In this document: positions 58,788 through 64,000 of the stretch, piece after piece
How the letters are laid out: the number at the start of each line of letters is the position of its first letter
Numbering within the stretch: the stretch's first letter is position 1
Assembly (NCBI GenBank): GCA_000697475.1
Contig: JNEU01000812.1
Span: forward strand, 62,001-126,000
Length of the DNA stretch: 64,000 nt
Source: Lichtheimia corymbifera B2541
Taxonomy: Eukaryota; Mucoromycota; Mucoromycetes; Mucorales; Lichtheimiaceae
Reading direction: 5' to 3'
Program-made: the position numbers and the translations under genes
The notes under the pieces: model-generated
What the model was told of the DNA's origin: nothing
The model's database searches: none
What the model saw: only the letters and a program-made list of their open reading frames with translations

Positions 58788-60572
58788 TTAAGGTTGTTGA
58801 TGAATGAGACGAGGAATGTGAAGGTCGCTTGAATAAAATCCATTACCGACACCGCCGCTAAGAGATATTTCAGCAAACTTGGCAACGCTAACGACAGAAG
58901 GATCACAGCTGGTCACTGCTAAACCGACATAGACATCCCTTGCAAACACCAAATCCGTTATATTGGCTACGAGTTGCCACTCTGCTTGTGAATCATCTGA
59001 ATTTGATGGTGATGATGATGATTGTGCAATCCAACTTGAATCATGGCGAACAAGCCTGAAACGATACGGTGGAGATGCTCGAAGTTTCTTGACAAGACGG
59101 GTCTCATTGAAATTGGATGAACGTGCTTGGAAAAAGATGCCGCTTGCAGGTGAGACACCAAATAATACATGTGGAGCACCCAACGCGAGATGTTCACGGA
59201 TCATGATCCCAGCTTTGGCACAAGAGCTGAAGGCAGAATGGGATTCAACAGTGGCTTCAATAACACCATTGCCTGAAAGAGATTGGTATACGAAACGAAA
59301 CGCATCTTGGTGACCACCAATATCCACACCCGAACCCCATAATGTAAATGTATGTGGTGAATCAAAAGAGACTGATCCAGGAAGACCGACACGTTCATCT
59401 TGGCCAATATCCATGGTTTGCCAATCATGTGGTAAGCTTGGATTGGATGGTGGTGGTGGAAGGGGTCGAGGTGGTGTAGCTAAGCGTGCTTCCAACAAGG
59501 GTGCAAGTCGACGAGCGACACGATCATGTCCTGCGTCATTGAGATGTGTCTATATAGAAATGACATCATTAGATGGCATGACATGTTGACTACTATTATT
59601 ACATCTACTTACGGTATCGACAAAGGCTGTTGCACCGTATTGCACCCAACCTGTGGTATCAATGTAAAAGATATTTTGGTCTCCTTGGTCATTCAAGTGA
59701 TAGACTGCATCTTGTGATTGACGCACGAGATCCCCGAGTGGTTCTGAGAGGATAAGAATGGATGTGTCTGGCAAATGTGACCTGATGCGCTTCAAAAAGT
59801 TGACGAGAGTATCTGCATAATCATCACTGATGCGGTCGTTGCGTCCTAACAAGATCACGATGGCCGTTGGTGCGTATGAGAAATTCCACCAGGCTTCACT
59901 GTCATGCGGACTCCAATCAAAATAGCGTGTTTCCATGCCAAGATCTCGACTCGTATAATTCTCAAGGCGTGCTCGATTGTATGCAATTTGAGCATGTTCA
60001 GCACTTACCATGGAAGACACCAACCATGGGAAGCTTGTAAATAGAGATTGTGATGTGCCCACGCCAAGGGATAACTCGTGTCCAACAAACTCGACAAGTA
60101 AAGGGGATTGCTTATCGGGTGGATGTGTCTTGTTGCTTCGTCCTTGGCTGCTTATCACCAATGATTCGAGATAAATGGATGCATTAGCAGATGCTGCTAC
60201 CAAAAGCTCATAATCTTTTTCATCATCATCATCCTCTTGATTCAATGGTGGCGTGATATCCAATTCAATGGGTAATTGTCCTTGATATTCTGCTTGTAAT
60301 TGCCGTACAGAGCCATAATCCACCTGCACAAAGACACTCGTTGGTCGGTTCAAACGCAACTTGATGCGACTACCACCCTCCACGGTCGTCTTAAAATAAG
60401 CTCCCGGCCAACCGCTTTGAATCTCTTTGATCGTTCGGTGCCATCGTCCATAGTATTTGATGCTCGCATCGTCAAATGGAATCAGCGTGTCGGTGTCTCC
60501 AATAGCAGCGATAACTACCGCCAAAGAGAAGAAGAATAGGGAAAGCAGCAGTACATGTGTTAAGAGTAACAT
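58788..60572 (-). CDS. CE2-like SGNH-fold secreted protein with C-terminal lectin-like domain; nucleophile serine absent
   Basis: Two exons, about 570 aa. Residues 1-22 are a signal peptide (MLLLTHVLLLSLFFFSLAVV). Residues 40-140 resemble the CE2 N-terminal jelly roll (GRWHRTIKEIQSGWPGAYF ... VFVQVDYGS). The SGNH-like domain follows: the block I position reads VEFVGHELSLGVG at 160-172, where carbohydrate esterases have EFIGDSIT. Block III is ILLGRNDRISDDYADTLVNF, and after the intron block V is THLNDAGHDRVARRL. The Asn and His blocks are kept, but the nucleophile Ser of GDS is Glu166. The C-terminal 200 residues form a beta-rich module resembling DUF1349/concanavalin-like domains (WQTMDIG, GVIEATVESH, AKAGIMIREHLALGAPHVLFG). 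It could be a binding protein, an inactive paralogue, or an enzyme that uses another residue. Confidence 0.82.
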
Positions 60573-61015
60573 ATATCAATAAACAAGAGACTTGGGTCTC
60601 TTTGGCCAACACACGCTTCGTATATCTTGGATAGTTGTTGAAAAGGAGAAAAGTGGAAAAAGACAATGAAAGAAAAAGAAGCCTCTTGGCTGTTTCAAGC
60701 ACAAAAAAGTAAGGCACACAATACCACACACAACAACAACACAGCACACACACTCTCTCTTGGCGGAGTCTCATTACATGGATGACAAGATGATGATGCC
60801 TGATGATGATGATGACGGTAATGTGAATGAAAAAAAAAACCAAAATCTTTACTTGTATTTACAAATCAGGATATAACGATACATTGAAACTTAGAGCAAA
60901 AGGTGGTGGTTGTGGTTATGTGTGTGTATATGGGTTGGATGTTCGCATGATGTAAACGTGTGTTGATAATGGGTGATCGTGTGATATCATCACCAACACC
61001 AACACCACCACACTG
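60573..61015. promoter_or_regulatory. Promoter of the CE2-like gene; 3' region of the His-rich orphan
   Basis: 443 bp. Read on the minus strand the part near the CE2-like start is T/C-rich. An (ATG)n-like stretch is present near 60783-60816, and ACACCAACACCAACACCACC precedes the orphan stop. No gene was seen. Confidence 0.5.
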
Positions 61016-61620
61016 CTAGGCTTGGACTTGAGAAAATGACGAGTGCTGGTGGTGATGATGATGATGCTGATGATGATCCATCAAATTTACTGTGGGGGCA
61101 GTCGATGTGTATTTTGGTTGTTGTTGCTGTTGTTGTTGCATTGAAGGCAAGGGAGTCAAAAGAGCTTCCTCATCAGTGAGTTCCTCATCCATCATCATGA
61201 GAGTAGAAGAAGGTGCAGGTTGTAGCCAAAGAGCATCCGATCGTGGAGGAGGTCTGTAATCAGGTGACGCGTATGTAATGGAAGGCAGTGGTGCCTTCTG
61301 TTGTTGTGGAGCCGATGTCGCCATATCAACTGATCGCTGATGCTGACAGCTCAAACGTTTGACGCCCTGGTTGCAAACAAGATGGGGTGGTGAATAAGAC
61401 TGCACACATAATTTCTGCACAAATGTATGCAATAGCCGTATTGTTTACCTCGTAAGCAATCATGTTGTTGTCGTCTTCGTCTTCTTCACCCATTCTTCTT
61501 TTGGTTGCACGAGGCATGGACCACTTGGTGGCTGCGGCATCATTGGCTAAAGGGCGGAGGAATATAAGTAAAATCACAGCAGGCAGAAAGAATGATACAC
61601 CTACTTGTTTGGAAGGCCAT
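61016..61620 (-). CDS. Small His/Gln-rich orphan protein
   Basis: Unrecognised. Three exons join in frame (61620 to about 61605; about 61550 to 61449; about 61368 to 61016) into about 155 aa. The start is MAFQT, then the exon 2 text NDAAATKWSMPRATKRRMGEEDEDDNNMIAYE, given here in pieces: NDAAATKWSMPRATKRRMG and EEDEDDNNMIAYE. This offers a possible basic nuclear signal and an acidic patch. Exon 3 begins GVKRLSCQHQRS and holds Pro-rich stretches, DEELTDEEALLTPLP, a seven-Gln run and a His-rich end DHHQHHHHHHQHSSFSQVQA (split as DHHQHHHHHHQ and HSSFSQVQA). Splice sites GTAGGT and GTAAAC with TTTAG and ACCAG acceptors support it. It may be a nuclear regulator or metal-binding protein. No function is assigned. 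Confidence 0.65.
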
Positions 61621-63558
61621 AGTGTGTAGAGAGTGAGTGAATGAAAGAAAGAAAAGGGAGGGAAGAAGGAGTGAGAATCGGCCAAGCTTTATATAGACAG
61701 ACGCCGTCAATTTCAATATAAAGGTGACGAGTGGTATTGGAGAGACAAGAGCGTGGTGCGTGCGAGAGACCAGTGTGAAAGGAGCGCAACATCGCACGAG
61801 AGAGGGGGTAAAGCAGCAGTCATCCAAAATCTCGCAGTTGTTGGTGAGTGTCGGGATCCCACCCGATTGTATGTATTATACAAAGTGAATGTGTGTGGGT
61901 GTCCCACGGCCCCCATCTAAGGCTATCATTTGGCTCACTGTTTGAATAGAAATTGGGGGGCCCTCAGTTTTCATGTCCCGCAATCTTAGCTCAGGTAGCT
62001 TAGTAACCCTTTTGGTTTATCAATACTCATTCTGCCATCGTCGGTTGATGGTCCTCACAAAAGGTGTTTGACGGATAACTTGACATGCAACATCGTGGAA
62101 GGGTTTGGTCTTTGATTCATGAGATACAATAAAAAATCCATACTACTTGTGCGGAATCGACCTTTTTATATGCATGATACACTAATGGAATAACAAAGTG
62201 GGGGAAGTGTCCTTTTGTCGAACGAATAATACAATGAAACAAAATGATGGTATCTACAGTGCCATAAAGGAAGGCTGTGGGGACCATTGAGTTGATTCCC
62301 GCCACTTTAATGCAGCATTCGTTACACTCGTTCCTTGCTCCCTTTTCCTTCCACCACTTGCATTCCTTCTTCGCATTGCCAATCAACGTATTGACCTCAA
62401 GTGCAACTGCAGCATTCAACTGCCATGACGAGCCTGCGAATGGACGCGATCAAGGTTGTCATTTCCTTTAGAGACAGGGTCCTGGTCACAAGCATCTCCT
62501 TCGAAGCACCCAGAAGCCCAAACGCAATAGCACACATGTGGATTTGACATACACCCATCATATTATGCATCGTCAACTTGAAAACATGGATGGAGGCAGA
62601 CAGGGGTTATTGCAAGCAGCAGCATCATAAGGATCCCGTTTTCACTGTCTGTAGCGTTTAGCAAGCAACCCAACTACTAAAACCACAAGATCAGAGGCAG
62701 GTTTGTAGGTGACAGCCGTTTGTATTCTAATACATTGTTTACCTATCCAGGATGTTACAAAACAAGGGCCACATCTTTTTACAACAGCAACACTATCATA
62801 TCCTTGAGCACAACGCGGCGTTTATCCTAGTGACAAGCACGAGCAGCTCCCACCAATTAGCGTGTTCCATGGATTTGATCCGGCATGGTTCAATGTTTTC
62901 GCAGCTGATCCTGGTACTCATCAACATTGCACGGGACCGCTATTCAAAAGAAGGCCGTTGGTAGTCATAGTTATATCATAGTGGATGACGATGGTTTAAA
63001 GGTTGAATGTGTCTATCGAAGAAAATAAACACTACGTTGTTGGCTCCAAAACCAGATGACAAAAAGATAGAGTGAATGGAATTCAATGCCTTTCAATAGG
63101 TCAGTTACAGCCCACTACCCAAAGGAATGTAAGCGAGGTTGGGATATGGAAAGGACCAAAGGTTGTTATTACATTGAGAGGTCAAAGACAAAGAGCATAC
63201 TAAGCTACCTGAACCTGGATTGCGGAATACAAAAACGAGGTTGCTACCCCCACCATCTTCTTACCATTCAAACGCAAAACACTGTGGCAAAACCAAATAC
63301 GTTTAAAAGCCGATATCAGAAATGAATGATTGGATACTTTATTTCCCATCAGATGATTGCGCAACATGGTTCATCAAATTCTTTGTTCAGAGTGCCTTTG
63401 CAGCATACCAATGAACAAGCAGGCTCTCCTCTGATATTCCTGCTTTAGTGGTACTCCTATAGTCGGAGAGCATCAGCTCGTGCATCTTGGACTTAATAGA
63501 CGCCTACCATGATGATGGCAATCAAATCACCCACTTTAGCCGGGTGCTAAAATGACGA
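61621..63558. other. Mostly gene-free stretch with a possible Cys-rich small ORF
   Basis: About 1.9 kb. The first 250 bp are the promoter of the His-rich orphan. On the minus strand a 44-codon frame (62550-62416) encodes MSNPHVCYCVWASGCFEGDA and continues CDQDPVSKG; a neighbouring frame (about 62419-62117) continues with a Cys-rich KECKWWKEKGARNECNECC. They could be exons or a decayed small secreted-type protein, but no signal peptide or firm splice sites were found. The rest shows nothing recognisable. Confidence 0.35.
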
Positions 63559-63855
63559 TCATAAACTAACCTTACGTCGTTGTTTTTCCCCACCTTGTTT
63601 TGCCTTCCTTCTACAGTCAGGAAAGTAAACGTTGTTACGCTGATCCACACAAATCCACCCATCTTGGGAATTTAGGTGGTGGGCGTAATGCACTACTGGG
63701 CTCTTTTCTTTCTCTCGTTTGCTCGCCTTTTTGGATGATGACGACAACAACACACCTTGCAGCTTGTAAATGAGATCGTCAACATGCATGTTTTTAATAA
63801 GAGCGTTTAATATAGGAGGACTTGCTTCAATACGATATACACGCGGCTTCGTCAT
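63559..63855 (-). CDS. Hypothetical small basic protein or first exon
   Basis: Unrecognised open frame of 98 codons starting MTKPRVYRIEASPPILNALI. It has a hydrophobic helix (PPILNALIKNM), a Ser/Lys-rich basic patch (SSSSKKASKREKEK), DGWICVDQRNNVYFPDCRRK and a basic end. A possible donor CGTAAG|GTTAGT lies at its 3' end, so it may be only the first exon of a longer gene. The sequence composition (KASKREKEK; QGGEKQRRK) fits a nuclear or nucleic-acid-associated protein. This is weak support from one frame only. Confidence 0.4.
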   Translation of the reverse strand: MTKPRVYRIEASPPILNALIKNMHVDDLIYKLQGVLLSSSSKKASKREKEKSPVVHYAHHLNSQDGWICVDQRNNVYFPDCRRKAKQGGEKQRRKVSL

Positions 63856-64000
63856 TTACAATAAAGTCATCAAGTGAGCAATGGTGATGCTTGGGCCACC
63901 GTTTACCATTCACCGACAGCACCATATTATGCTTCTGATGAAATTTCATCCACTAAAAAGGCTGATCACCCCCTTTTCAATCACAATCCACCACTCATCA

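Overview
The window looks like nuclear DNA of an early-diverging filamentous fungus, most likely a member of Mucoromycota (order Mucorales or a close relative). The genes carry many short GT-AG introns (about 50-80 nt), start downstream of pyrimidine-rich leaders, and include typical fungal families: an Anp1/Mnn9/Van1 mannosyltransferase, a Vrg4-type GDP-mannose transporter, SLA1, RSR1 and RAS1 GTPases, a Sno-type PdxT and fungal FUSC-like exporters. I saw no rRNA, tRNA, CRISPR array or intact transposase. The species assignment is inference.

Layout. From 0.1 to 11 kb: a FUSC-like membrane protein (-), proteasome ATPase RPT5 (-) facing eIF3f (+) across a 197-bp bidirectional promoter, a thioredoxin-fold/F-box fusion (+) and a GOST-type seven-TM protein (-). 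From 11 to 14.6 kb: gene-free, with the first copy of a long repeat. From 14.6 to 26.5 kb: a mitochondrial-type cysteine synthase, two tandem FUSC-like paralogues and an acyl-CoA synthetase/4-coumarate-CoA-ligase-like enzyme, all on the minus strand. From 27 to 30.1 kb: a GDP-mannose transporter (+) and PdxT (-). From 30.1 to 37 kb: almost gene-free, with two further repeat copies and a long inverted repeat. From 37 to 64 kb: dense again, with an Anp1-type mannosyltransferase, eIF4B, a SANT-like protein, a GPI-type GH9 protein, SLA1, the RSR1/RAS1 pair, a peroxisomal acyl-CoA thioesterase facing transaldolase, an HSF-type factor, a CE2-like SGNH protein with an altered active site, a His/Gln-rich orphan and a small orphan at the right edge.

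Themes. Two genes serve Golgi mannosylation (GDP-mannose import and an alpha-mannosyltransferase). Two appear peroxisomal by their C-termini (-ARL and -SKL). Three of about 22 genes encode FUSC-like transporters. Two secreted carbohydrate-active proteins, GH9-like and CE2-like, keep their folds but lack canonical catalytic residues, so they may be pseudoenzymes or altered enzymes.

The least explained structure is a repeat family present in three same-orientation copies. Each carries tandem units of roughly 530 bp, and each unit is made of three diverged monomers of about 160-195 bp with a TGCTGATCAAC core. A 177-bp-arm inverted repeat built from the same family lies between copies two and three. 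Exon boundaries were read by eye from GT-AG sites and reading frame. Coordinates may be off by a base in places, and gene spans run from start codon to stop codon.
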